64,000 bases of DNA, from the NCBI RefSeq assembly GCF_958295425.1, contig NC_081142.1, forward strand, positions 8,785,754 to 8,849,753. Reading direction: 5' to 3'. The stretch comes from Solea solea (taxonomy: Eukaryota; Chordata; Actinopteri; Pleuronectiformes; Soleidae). Shown piece by piece: positions 1 to 13,100 of this stretch. The notes under the pieces were generated by a model. That model saw only the letters and a list, made by a program, of their open reading frames with translations. It ran no database searches and was not told where the DNA came from. Within the stretch, counting starts at the first letter, position 1. Each line of letters begins with the position of its first letter. A program made the translations under genes and the position numbers.

Positions 1-3000
1 CCACTCCTCTTCTCACCACTCTAGGCTCACTTTGGTTACGCTGTTAGCAGCAGGACTGTCGCTGTACACCCATTGCATTTTCCATTCAGATGAGGCAGAT
101 TGGGGGCGTTTGTGCTAAACGTCTTTGATCAGCTTGTCTTTTAACACAGTTTCACGTTGTAAAACTCTGACACCCCCTGCCCTTTTGACCCTTGACTCCT
201 TGCTTTTACTGGCTGCCATTCATCAAGATGTGATCACGTGACAGGCAGGGAAGTCAATATTTCTTTGTGTTATGCATTTTCACAGTGTTCCACTGAAATG
301 TGGCCTCATATACTTTTACTTATTTGGAGGTCAACAGCATGCTTTTGTCACGATTCCATTATACCATGATACTCGGGTGCCAATTTCATTTGTATGGCAA
401 TTCCGATGTATTGCAAGTATTTGATTTGATGGTATTGAAAGCAGTGATTTTATTTTCCCCTTAAACCAAATTTTTGTGATACATTTCTTGTTGCAATAGC
501 CCAGGAGTCATTTTTCCCCCAAATCAATACACACATATGTTAATACAAACATGTTTGGAATGATTTTTAGGTTAACTGCTACATTTAGAGGCCCCTGGGC
601 CATGATGATGATTCAAATGAAACTGAAAAATGAACAACTAAAACAACTAAAGTACTGATAAACAGAACAAGACTTTTTGAGATAATATGGCAACTGATAT
701 TTTTAGCTGTTTCAGTTCGTGTCACGATTCTGGGGAGAAAACGATTTTTTAAAAGCATCAATATATATCGCGATAAGGGTTTCTTCCCCCCCCCCCCCAG
801 CCGCATAAAATAAAACCATATGTATCCTCTAATCTTTTTTATCCTCGCTGCTCTGCTTCCTCCCCTTTGTGGCTCTGGCTCTGAGACAGGTGTGGAATTT
901 CAGTTAGCAGTTTCATCTGCTCTAATGTGGCCACCTGTGGACTCAGGTACCTGCCTCAGCCACACCTTGCAGAAGGCTTCTCTTTGAAGGAGTGTTTCAA
1001 ATTCTTGGCCGGTAAAATGTGGGCTTATGAGCGGCTGGCTGCAGGAGATTGCTGGACGGGGTCCAACACTTACAGCATGGCTCGCATATAGCTGGGGACG
1101 AAAGAAGACTTAAAAGTTAATGTTCTGTAAGGAGACCACAGAAATGCTCACTTAAAAACACACACATCTGGGGAGGTGTTAAGAAATAAGAAGGGAGGCA
1201 TTATAACAGAAGGGAGGTGAGTTAAATAAAAAAGTTTCATGTTAAACAAAGCATATACACAGTAAAAAAAATCCTGCCAGTATCAATGCCTTCCACAACT
1301 GTTAATGACTTTGCATATTTCTCTTGAATGTGTCTATTATACACAGTGTGTACACCCCATATGGACAGACTGACAAAAAGCACACACGCAGGGAGGGGGA
1401 GGGAGTTAAGAGACCTTATTAATGTCTGTGGCCCTGCAGCTCTAAGAATCCTGTGTCTACATGTCCTTGTGGCTCCACGGCTGCTTGTCTGTCTGACGCT
1501 GTGCAGAAGACCTGCCGCAAAACCCCAACATTAACTCTCTGTGTCTCTCTGTCTCTCTCTGCCCCGGCATCAGTATACTGGTATAATGATAGAGGCCCTC
1601 CTATTACAACTACTAGGCCTACCACTGCTACTACACACCACATGAGAAGAACATAATCTCATACATCCACTGAGCTTTTAGGATATGGAGAAGTGGTGGG
1701 GCTGGGAATACAATGTGTGCATTTGTTTATTGTGCACACAGGGACCCCTAGTGGTGTGAAAAGGAATTAAGATGATGGATGCACAGTGGTGGACCAAGGT
1801 AAGAAGGACAGAGGGAGAGGGCCGACCTGAAGGAAGATCATGCTTCAAAGAAAATATGAGTTTGATGGATATGAAGGAGTGTCTCATAGCCTCAGGCTGC
1901 CATACATCACAGAGCGAGTGACTGCAAAGGCCACACTGAATACTCTCTGTCTGTTGTTCCTGCACTCTCTCTCTCCTCTATCTCCGGCCGTCTCTGGCAC
2001 AGGCTCCAATATCCTCTGTCCTGCTTTGAAGATATTGAGGAATAATATTGACTGAGTCTCTGGTGAAATGTTATTGTGGTTTCCTTTTTCCGGACGTCCT
2101 GGGAAAAGAGGGGTGAAAGCAGAGTGGTAGAGATGTGGGAGGACTATGTTAGGAGGTGGAAACAGAGTGGTATATGTCAGAAGGGAGTCCAAATGAATCT
2201 GTTTAAGACCAGACACACCAGAGGACAAGAGATAAGAGATGAGTGTTACAGCTCGTGTTTGTGAAACACGCACACGATGATTTAGATGACAACAGGTCCG
2301 CATTCACCAGAGGCGTTGACACATGCAGTGGCTGGAAATCTGTCTATCTTCATCGTCCAGAATGAGCAAAAGAAGGTGAGGGGAGATTAGAGGACGACAT
2401 AAAATGACAGGAATACTCAAAGTCAGTCATTATTTTAAGGTGAAATGAGGGGAGATGAATATACATCTGCACTGGAAATTATTTCCAGGTTTTCATGGGT
2501 GTTAAGTAAATCTCACAATTAAAATTACATCATCATTTCACAGGGTTTAACTAGGGTAATTCACAATGTAACACCTTGTGTTTTATTCACAAATTTATTA
2601 TCGGTGTGTCTATTACAGAAAAGAAATTTAGAGGGATTTTTTTGATGTGTGATTTGATTTACAGCCAAACAAAGTATTTATAAATGTAAATACTGCTAAA
2701 TGAGAGTAATCATGTATAGTTGCAGTAGATACCTGTAAAGTAACCTACTGTTACGCTATACAGTATCTAGGACATGAAATTACTGTCACGTACAAACAGT
2801 TACTTGCTGTGAAATTAATGCAAATAATAGCCAGTAATTATGTACAGTCAAATATTTTATAGTGTAGGGTTATAAGCGATGAAATCATATCAGAGACCAT
2901 CTGTCAAAATATTTCAATTGTTAAAGTTCAAATTTAATTAAATTGAATTCATATCACTCAATTCGATTTAAAGTGTGTGGGGCCACATCACCTCATGTTA

Positions 3001-3360
3001 TACAAAGGCATTTAAAGGTCCATCATCAATATTATAGAGAGGATCTCAAAGTTTCTACCTAACACAGTCTGACTGATCATTATAATGACAGTAATAATAA
3101 GAGGTGTAATGGAGTTATTGATAATTACATCAGAAGTTGATATGTAGGTTTTATCAAACAGCAAGTTTTAAGTCTACCCTTAAATGCAAATATGGTGTCT
3201 GCCTCCTGAACTGAATTGGGAGCTGTTTCCACAGAAAAGGAGCTTGGAAGGTGAATCTGCTCATCAAGACTCTAGGAAGCACATGTATGCCTGCATATTA
3301 TAAGAATACCGTGACTGATTGGATGAGATGCAATGAAGCATAACCATTTACACATCAGGA

Positions 3361-4838
3361 GAATCTTCTTCCCGGTAGACCCGGTACCGGGGGCAAAAAA
3401 ACTCCCCGCGACGCACATTAATCAAAGGCACATTTACCTTTGATCAATATTGACATGCTGCATACCCACAGAAAGCTCAGAAACTCCGCTAAAAGCTCAT
3501 AAAAACCATTCCTATGTTCACCAAACACAGACTAAACGCTAAGTAATCTAACCAACATGAGCCGAGAATACCATAACAGCATAAACAGTAAAAAGTGAAT
3601 CAGCTTGTCATGTTGAAAAAAAAAAACATGTCTGCTCAACAGTAGACTCCACAGATTCCAACGGTGCCATTTATATCAATCTACGACCAAAACTCACGGA
3701 TCCAGCCGCAAAATAAGAGCAAAACAACAACTCACTTTCAAGAAATACAACCAGAAATGTTGTCTCACCTATGTTGTTGAGCAAAACAAGCTGTTTTCAC
3801 CAGAACAAACAGAGAACTAGACTTCCCAGCATGCTTTGGGGCCTCTTCCTGGGCTGATTGGTCATTCCAGACGGCTGTTAGCTTGTTTTGATTGGAGAAG
3901 ATTCAAGATTCAAGATTCAAGATTCAAGATTCAAGAGTTCTTTATTGTCATACCAACACACATTAAGACATGAGGTCAGAACGAAAATCAGTCTCTCCAG
4001 AACCCGGTCGGCCCAGCAATAAGAAGAATAAGAAATAAGAAAAGAAGAAAAGAAGAACCAACATTTTACTCTAACAAAATATAAATTAAAAAAGATTAAA
4101 ACTTTAAACCTCTGAAGGGCGAATGTCCGTCAAACAACGTCATACGCATTTGCGTCCTTCTGACGTGCGAAAGGAGGGAGCTACGTGCATTCGGAGACTA
4201 CAGCCTGATCCTATTGGCTTTGATGATAAAACGAGCTGTCAATCACCCAGATTGGCCAATCACAGCCGGAGCTATGCCCTGAACAGGCTGAGGCTCAGTG
4301 TTGTCTCTGACGCTCCAGAGAAAAATGCCCTAAATAAATAGTTTTAATCATTTTTTATTTTTTAATTCAAAACAAGTTTTTATTAGACCAATAGTGACAT
4401 GTAAGTAAAATGAAATGGGTTTAATATTTTTTTACCCATAGTATAGATAGTGCCAAACTAGAGTCGCCTAGGCATCTCTTCACTAAAACCTCTGTAATTT
4501 CACTCTGGTTCACTTCAGCATGATCAGACTTTGCACAGCTAATGTCCACATGTTGTTACATGACTTCCATGAGTTTTTAAGCTCCTAATGCACATTTTTA
4601 AAATGCAATATTTCTTTGAGCGAGGGAAAAATCCTTCATTTATTGTGGGTCCCATCTGCATTTACTCTGGCACAGTGAAACTTACACTTTTGGTGGAATC
4701 TCACAAGTGTTATCTTTATTTTGAGACCAAGATAATTAGATAGAGCGTGTAATTGCAGAGATATACTCTATTTAGTTTGGGCATTTCATTTTCGAACCGG
4801 GACCCCAAAAAGAGGGTCAGGGAAGAAGAGGTTTTAAA
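3361..4838. mobile_element. Candidate DNA-transposon-like insertion with short inverted ends
   Basis: The left boundary reads CTTCTTCCC...GACCCGGTACCGGG and the right boundary, read on the minus strand, CTCTTCTTCCC...GACCC then GGGGTCCCGGTTC, an imperfect inverted repeat. The flanks (about 3010-3360 and 4839-5190) look like two halves of one teleost interspersed repeat, so this block seems inserted into it. Inside are a five-fold 7-bp tandem repeat (AGATTCA, 3899-3936) and a segment starting TTCTTTATTGTCAT that may be a further nested repeat. No target duplication was recognised. Confidence 0.4.
3899..3936. repeat. Short tandem repeat, 7-bp unit AGATTCA x5
   Basis: Five consecutive copies of a heptamer, directly followed by AGTTCTTTATTGTCATACC, a phrase common at the edge of fish interspersed repeats. 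Confidence 0.9.
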
Positions 4839-7800
4839 ATATAGTATATTATGGATTTCTAGACAGTGCAAAGAAGGCAATATTTTTTAACTTCCTGTCA
4901 GCACTCTTGCTGCAAGTGTTTTTGCACAATCTGTCTTCACAGACATATTGAGGCATCCTAATGAATTACAGTAGTCCAATCTAGATGCAATAAAGGCATA
5001 GGCTGGTTTTTCAGTATGCCCTCAAGACAGGATGTTTCTAATTCTCGTAATATTGTGCAGGTGGAGGGAGGCTGTCCTGGAGCCTCGTGTGAGTCTTAGG
5101 ATGTGTCCTGGACAATAATACCTCTAAGGTCCATTACAGTAGAACTGGGGGCCAAGGTAATTCCATCCAAAGTTATATGATCAGATAAGGTTTACTTAAG
5201 TTTTAAGTACAATAACAATTTTGTCTCAATTCCGATGTAAAGTAAGGCTTTGCAGTTGAAGACATATTTACAACAAATAAAACATCAGCAGATGTTTTGA
5301 AAGCCTTTCCATTTTAATTACATTATATATCTCAGTCATGTCCTCAGTGTGCATTGCATACAGGACAAATCTGTTAACAGTTATGGCAGTGGCGCGTGTG
5401 TGGGACTGCCATATTAAATGTCAATCTCACCTTCTCCTCCAGGCACAAGTCCAGTACGCATGTAATTCAGTGGTTTTCCTACAAATAAAACAAAGGTTGG
5501 GATGCATTTTAAATAGATACACATACGTCAAATTAGAAGAAGAAGCCAACATCATTGGAAACACACTCTCCTTTACAGTGTCCGCCATCTGAAGAAGACT
5601 TTCCATTTTAGATAATATCAAAACATACACTACAGTTATGGGCATTGTTGAGATGGCTCCTGTCCTCAGATTTCAGTGAAGTAAAAGATTTGGTCATAAT
5701 GTTTATTTTTGCTCTTTTATCACAAACACACACATACTTTCCTCACAGAAAGCCATATTTTGTATTTGTTTTCCAAAGCTTTTAATGCTCTCACATCAAA
5801 GGCTTGGCTTGCACAGTCATCCCATGATGCACTGTGCTCTCTCTTACTGATCATTGGCATTGTGAGTAATTGTATTATCCATAGCAGGAACCCCCGCTAT
5901 CTTCTCTCTCATCCTGCCCCATTTACCCCTGAAAGCCGAAGAGGAAGAGGTGGAGGAGTGAAAAGGCTCGTCCTGCTGTGAAGCATATCTACTTTTTGGT
6001 GATTCTAATGGTAAAAGAAAATAAGATATGGAGAAATAATGATGTTTCCCTTTTGTCGTTTCCACAACCGTAGTGAAATAGCTGCAAATCTCAGTATTGG
6101 ACAATAGGTGAATTTAAATGTCCATTATATAAATACTATAGCCACAACACAAAACCAGTAACCAGTCTTAACGTGTGTTGTATATATAGCTGATATGGTA
6201 CGGTGTGATACTGCTTATGTGCATTGTCAATATCCTGTTTGTAGTTTATCTAACCAGGGGGTCAACAGAGGCTTCCAGAGCCAAATAAGGTTGGTTTTTT
6301 TTGCAGTGACTGTGGAACACTGCATAAACAGCATGTGTTATGATACCATTAAATCAAATCCTCTGGTCTGCACTGGTGTGCAGGAACCAAACATGAATTT
6401 CAGCCTGAAGGATCAGATCAGCTCCTCTTTAAGTCGACAAAAATCTGTAGTTGGACTTGACCTTCTTTTGAAGACGGTCATCTACTCAGATGATGTTCTT
6501 TGAAGATTATCTTATTGTCCGAGGGGCTTTTATGCCACATGTATAATAAATTCATGACATCAAAGCTGGCCTTGGTAAAAAGATATCATGCTTAAAGATT
6601 AACAGAGATGGGGAAGCTTTGCTTTAACCACTGTCTGGCCACATTGTTTTCCTACACAGTTCTCTTCCTTTCTTCTGTAATGTAAGTTCGTAGGACTGAA
6701 AGCAAAGCACAAGCTTGCGTTTAAGTTACGGCAGCCAATGTTGAGAGTTCAGCTCTGTGGCCGTGAAACATTACCCCAGTTCATTCCGCATTTATCCCAG
6801 GTTTATTTGATGTACGTCTAGCACATCTCTAAATGTGGCTGTTGGTTTATTGTACGTCAGCCACTGTGGTCCACGGTGGACATAATTTTTTATTCATGTT
6901 CACACATCTGCACGACCAGATGTCCATGACACACATTATATCACAGCCTCAAATGACCACATTCTGTTTTAAACAAGTCATAAGAAATATTTAAAAAAAA
7001 AGAAACCGTTGAATTGGGTCAGAGTGGACTCCAGAAAATTCACAGACAATCATACACAGGAGGGCAAATTCCTCAAATTCACTGCCTCAAGTTCTTCGAT
7101 GTCTTAGATTGATAAAAATGTACTATAAAGATGTCATTCCAGAACCAGCGTAAAGCTGTGAATAATGAGAAAGCCTTTTATTTTATATTCTAAATAATGT
7201 TTTGGTAACACAGTATGACATTTCATGCTTCCTCTCCATCATCTGCTCTTTTCTGAGTCAATGTTTCTTTTTCCTCAACCTCTCCTTTGGTCTTTGGCTC
7301 TGTTTATTTTCAAAATCAATGAGCAGTTCTGTAACACTTGGCTGTTCTGCTCAACAAGACGCAAGTTCATGTATCGGTGTGGGTATCCATTCATCTAAAT
7401 GTGAGAAATGACGGAAAGCGGGGGAGATAGTGAGCATGGAGAAGAGGAACTCCAACTAAATGAAATTCAACGGGGGAAAGGTGGTGATGGAAAATGCTTA
7501 TTGTGAAGAGGAGGAAATCAGTGACACACACACAGGTTTTTGGACACTGCATTGACTTCCATTCATTTGGACAGCCTAAACAAAGCATTATCCCCAACAG
7601 TAACCATGACCACTTAATGCCGAACTCTAACTTCGAGAAATACGGTTCTGCCTCATTAAGACCAGGTTTTGTTCCCATCAGGACTACTGGTCCTGGACTT
7701 ACATACACACACATACACACACCATACTTCTCTCTGGGCATCATTCCTGCTGCAACTCTTCACTCTCACATCAAGCTGTTCTCGTGCATGACAGGAAACA

Positions 7801-8221
7801 GAGGGGCTGTCAACAGGCCCAGAACTTGTCAAGAAGCAGACTAAGCTACCAGGCTACACCACTACATACACACACACACACACTGATGTAGACAAAGAAT
7901 CTCACATGCATGTGCAGTTGAGACACGTCAAACAGCATAGCTTCTATGACAAAATACACACAGACACGTGTGCGTGGTTGGTCAAGAGACACACATTAAA
8001 CAGCGCGAGCCTTATGACTGAATACACAAACACACGTGCGCGCATGTGGAGACAAATACACAAGCAGTCCTCCAGGAATGGTCTGACTGGTCATTTTCTG
8101 CCTCTTTAACTGATCCTGAACATGTGTCAAGGTTATACTGTAATCGACTGTAAGAGACTGAAAAAAGAAAATAAACCGCTTCTTCTTTCATTTTCGACAT
8201 TTATTTATGGTCTATTTATGG

Positions 8222-8253
8222 AGTGTGAGTGTGTGTGTGTGTATGTGTGTGTG
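8222..8253. repeat. (GT)n microsatellite
   Basis: Mostly GT repeats with one A interruption. A second GT tract lies at 13747-13765 and a CA tract at 7867-7883. Confidence 0.9.
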
Positions 8254-10037
8254 CAAAAATATAAACCTGGTACTGACCATTTCATACTCTTAAATTTGTT
8301 CTCGCATAATTATCTAATCCAGTGAATGAACCACCCCATTAGTAAATTTGTTTTGGAAAACCAGGCAGAGGATCGAGCTCAGTTCCTTGCAGTTTGAGTG
8401 CAAACCAAATCAATGAGTCTCCACCTGGCCTCACAGAAGACTGAGGTCTACTGCTCAGGACCACGTGGAGGAAAAACTGGGACATTACATGACTCACCAG
8501 TCAATACCACACAGAGAGCAATGCAAATGTTTATCCCTTATCAGTTCATCTTTAAACTGCGAGCATTAACCCTACTCTGTACATGGAGTGCATAAACAAT
8601 ACATAAACAACAGTCATAGTGACAAATGTAAGTGTAGGCCTGTTTGCATGCTTCTATGTACAGCTGAGGCTAAATGAGAACATGAACGTCACACACAATC
8701 TAGCTCATAAATGTGAACCCCGCGGTGGTGCTAGAGGAAAAACTGACAGGATGATCATCGTATGGAAAAGATTGGTTGTCTAATATATAATAACTATGCA
8801 GTATTGTTGAAATATTTCTGTCTTGACCAAAGTTGTAAAACTGCCAACCAATATTGCCCACAATAAATACACAAACCCACTCCATTTTCAGAGGCTATTT
8901 TAGGCAATGGAGTTATTACATTAGTATTGGACACAGTCCTTAATTTTGAAACCCTCCAATCAATGTATAAATCAAACACTGTGACATTTCCAGCCACAAG
9001 TTTTTCTTTTTATAACCATTATGAAAACAGAGATCTGCACACTTAAGGCTCCATCTTTTATCTGAACATATAGTTCAGCAGTGACCATGATGACCATCCT
9101 CCCCTCCTCTCCTCTTGTGAGGAGGCCTGGTGGCGGGAGCAGTCTGGTCTGACTGCAGAAGCCTAACGCATGCGTTACACTCCAGGGAGTTCAGAACTCT
9201 GCAGCTCACTCAATGAGACAGTCAGTTGATTTATGAGCCGGAGCTTCCCGGCACAGTCTACTGGGTCGAGGCACGCCACCGTGATTAAAAGTCACATCCG
9301 AGCCAATGTACTGGCCACTCACTCAACACGCGACATACACCCAGAGATGACTATGTGCTGTTTTGATATGGAGAGGCTCTCAAATGAAGTTGACAGAGTA
9401 GCATTTACAAAGTAATTTGAGCACACCAAATACAGAGTCTACTGTTCTTGTGAAGTGGTGTTTGGATTTTGTGCCTCTTAAGTCTCTACCTTCCTTCTTC
9501 CTATTTACCGTCAGTGAAACTTTGGTTTCCCTCATCCATATTCTATCCCATCTCTGCATCCACATGCAACTATAGATATAGTAATTTAATTTAGTAATTG
9601 TATTTTCCACTTCTAAATCAAATGAAGAAAAACATGCAAGCCAGTAATGTTTGCTTTTAATACATCTTTACAGGTATTAGTGACTAACTGCTTAACAATC
9701 GATGTGGTGAGCTCGGTAAAAACACACAAAGCACAGAATAAAGTAAAACAACAAAATACATAAAAAGGGACAGAGACGCAGTGCTTTGCATAAAATACCG
9801 TGCTTCCTAAATGCCTAACTGATTGGATTTAACCGCTTAAAAAAGTCTGGGAGAGAGTTGCAAAGGAGCTAAGATGGAAAGAACAATTCCAACAGTCTCA
9901 AAGCATGTCCCAGAAATTCCTGTGTAGAAAAAAATGTATTAACCATGCAGGACTTTCTAAGAGCTTAAGGCATATTCTTTATTTTATACTTTATATTTTT
10001 TTTTATGAGCATATCTTCTGTGAGTGTGGATGATTGT

Positions 10038-10145
10038 TTGTCTCTATGTGGCCCCGTGATGGACTGGCGACGTGTCCAGGGTGTACTTATTGCCCTATGT
10101 CAGCTGAGAGGAGGATAAAGCGGTAGAAGATGGCTGGATGGATGG
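10038..10145 (+). repeat. SINE tail fragment (long family)
   Basis: The stretch with TTGTCTCTATGTGGCC, GTGATGGACTGGCGAC, TGTCCAGGGTGTAC and GGATAAAGCGGTAGAAGATG, ending in GGAT repeats, matches the tail half of the SINE at 24241-24625. The head is missing, as expected after 5' truncation. Confidence 0.7.
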
Positions 10146-13100
10146 AAATCAGATTTGCGATCTGATTTGATTTCATGACATTAAGCTGCCAACATCCAGA
10201 TATCAGATACACAGCATATGATCACACAATACCCTGCATCTGTCGAGTAAGAGTGTGGAGCGCTCTGTCGTGATAAAGTGGTTCGGGTCCGGTCATAACT
10301 GTGTCTGGCTCTATGGCTACACAAAATAATAATATTTCAAAAAAAGGTTAATGGTTCATGGCATGCTGTCAGCTATGTGGTGTAGTTTGTATGCACAAAG
10401 AAGAAGGAGATAACAACACTTCTTGGGTGATGCAGGCTTCAGTGAACCACTCCTACTGCAAATAGACAGTAGACAAAAATATTTTTGCAACACCAGTGAC
10501 CAAAATGATCCTCTGTTGTTTGTTTAGCGTTCAGATCCTTGTGATTCTGTCCAACAGATAATGTAAATGTAGTAAAATTACCTTTTGCCATCAGAGTATT
10601 TTTTTATTTTTTTATGCAATCACTGGCCCGGGCCTATTTTTCCCCCCCAAACATGGAACAGCCAACAATCCACAGAGGTAGGATGTGGTAGGATGTGTGG
10701 TGTCTAGTGGTGCTGTCAGCCGGGAAAAGAAGTAACGTAAGTATAACATATGTAAGACCAAGAGATTTAAAGGGGATTTTAAATTCAATCCTAAATTAAA
10801 CAGGTATAGCCACTGCAAGGATATATGCGATGAAGTCTTGTTTCATAGGCATCTTAATAACCAGACACCAGCATTCAATTAGTGGTAGACTGGAGATGGA
10901 AGCCCGCTGCCTCCAGCAGTGGAGCCTGGATGATATTAGTGCATGAATGACTCTTTAGATCAGAGGGTGATAAGAAATGTCTAATTTTGAAGGTTCTGAG
11001 TTAGAAGAAGCTGAGCCTGACCATGGAATTTACTAGGTAAATAATTTACCATCACCATTATCATCAACTCTGCAGTTTAACCTTATATCAGAGCCCAACA
11101 ACTGCTCATAATGCGATGACTGTAATTAAATATATATTTCACAAGCTTCTACCGTTGCTTCTGCTTCTCTATCTCTCGCTGATCATTCAGATGTACACAT
11201 CTTTACTTCTCTGCTCTTGTCTCCCCCACATCTTCCAACATCAAACGTTATACATTAAAGCCTCTGGAATGAGTTTCTCCCCTGAAATGTGTTTCTGATT
11301 TCATGCTATTATCATATCACTGGACATGTCCACATGCAACTTTTGTTTTGAAGACTGTGGATTCAGAGAGTAAATGAGCCACAGAGTCAGTAATTTGAGC
11401 TCTAATCCTGCCGTAAGCCCTGACAGAGACTCAACTGTTTAGTGGAAACATTTCCAAAGCCAGACTTCATTCAGGGGAAGGAAAGTGAAGAAGATGTTGA
11501 TAAAAATGACTGAGTGAACCTGGAGTTCCTGTTTGTCTTGGCTCTTTTGATTACTATTAGATTGTGGTGTCTGAGAAGCTGAACAGATTGATGGAAAGAG
11601 TGCGATTCTGGTTTATGGGGAAATAAAATTGGATATTTAATATCACAGGGTAGCAGCCGTAGTATTTGGGAAGAACTGGTACAAAATGGAAGGTGATCAT
11701 ATCCATATCATATCCATATATATACAAAATATTTGGTGAACTCTCACTATTAAAGGCTCCTCTTTCTTTTCACATGAACAGAACATGAAGAAGTAATTTA
11801 CACGGCAAAAGTAATGAGGTGGTTTTGTATTACTGCACATCAAATCATTTATTCTGTCAACATAGCTTTGTCGACATTTGGCTGTGGACAAACCCAAGGT
11901 GAATGTCTCTGAAATTGATATTTTTGATAGTATACTGACAGTGCTGGAATAAATTAATTCAGCTCACGACTGAACTGCTAATTTTGTTACTTTAACAATT
12001 GGTAAAACAATTAACCACAGAGAATAACCCATTTTGATTTAATTGTCAAAATGTTCCTTTCTAATTACATTCAAATGTAGCCTGTTTTCTTACTCGTTCA
12101 ATCATATGTGGACACCAGCATTGCTGCTTAAACTTAAACTCTAGTCAAGCTTAAAACAATAAAGGGAAAATCACAGCACTTTTCATTACTATTTTCTTAT
12201 ATTTTGTTATGTCTTTTCTGTTTATTATCAAATTCTATTGGAAGTGTATCTTCCAAGCAGCAAAAAAAAAAAATCTTTTCAAGGATTTAGTTGGAACAGA
12301 TTTTCACTGACTTCTTTTTTATGGATTCATGATTAGAAAATGATTTGGAGCAAACCCCTAATGTATCCTTCAGAAAAGCAAACCGGAATCCTTTCAGTCC
12401 AATTTAAATGGATGTTCTGTCAAACACACCAGAGAGAGCTGAGGTGCTGGAAAATGGACACCTGCTCAGGACATTACTGTAAAACCCAGCTAAGGTTTCC
12501 AGGGTGAGGTTTGTGTGTGTGCGTGTTACAATAATGATGCAATACACACTACACATTTCCCAGCATTTTCCAGCAGACCTGCAGGAGGCTTTAGGGGCCG
12601 CTCTTTTGGGCTCCCCCTGTAGCAACTATAATTCATCAACCAGCCAGTCCTGGCTTTGCAGGATTTCTCAGGCCTTGACAACCTCCTGAAGTTTGTCTAA
12701 ACCCAGGAGGTCATTCAGCTCTTAGGCAACAGGGCCATATTGTGGGTAACCATCATTCTTAAAAACAAATCACTTTATGATCAGTGCCGTAGCTGTTACA
12801 GAGGCTTTTGATGAGAGCCATATACCTAACTGGCCATGCCCTATAGTCCAAGAGCCCCACTCTTTTATTATCTATGGTTCAAGTGTCCACCAAGCAAACA
12901 ATGCAACATGACAACGGAGATCCATTCCAAGCTCTTTCAGTTCCCATCCATAACCCAATTTTAACCTTTGAGAAAATCTGGCCTGAAACTGCGGCTTTTC
13001 AAAATCAGCATCTATAGTGATTTCAAGGAATCCAGCCAAATCAGTATAGGTTTGTCCACTTTTCAAAACATGTTCTATCAATTACAAGAAAGGTTTAATT

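Noticed and set aside
1884..2303. 139-codon minus-strand ORF
   Set aside because: No recognisable domain, no signal peptide or splice context, and overlapping ORFs on the other strand; compatible with chance.
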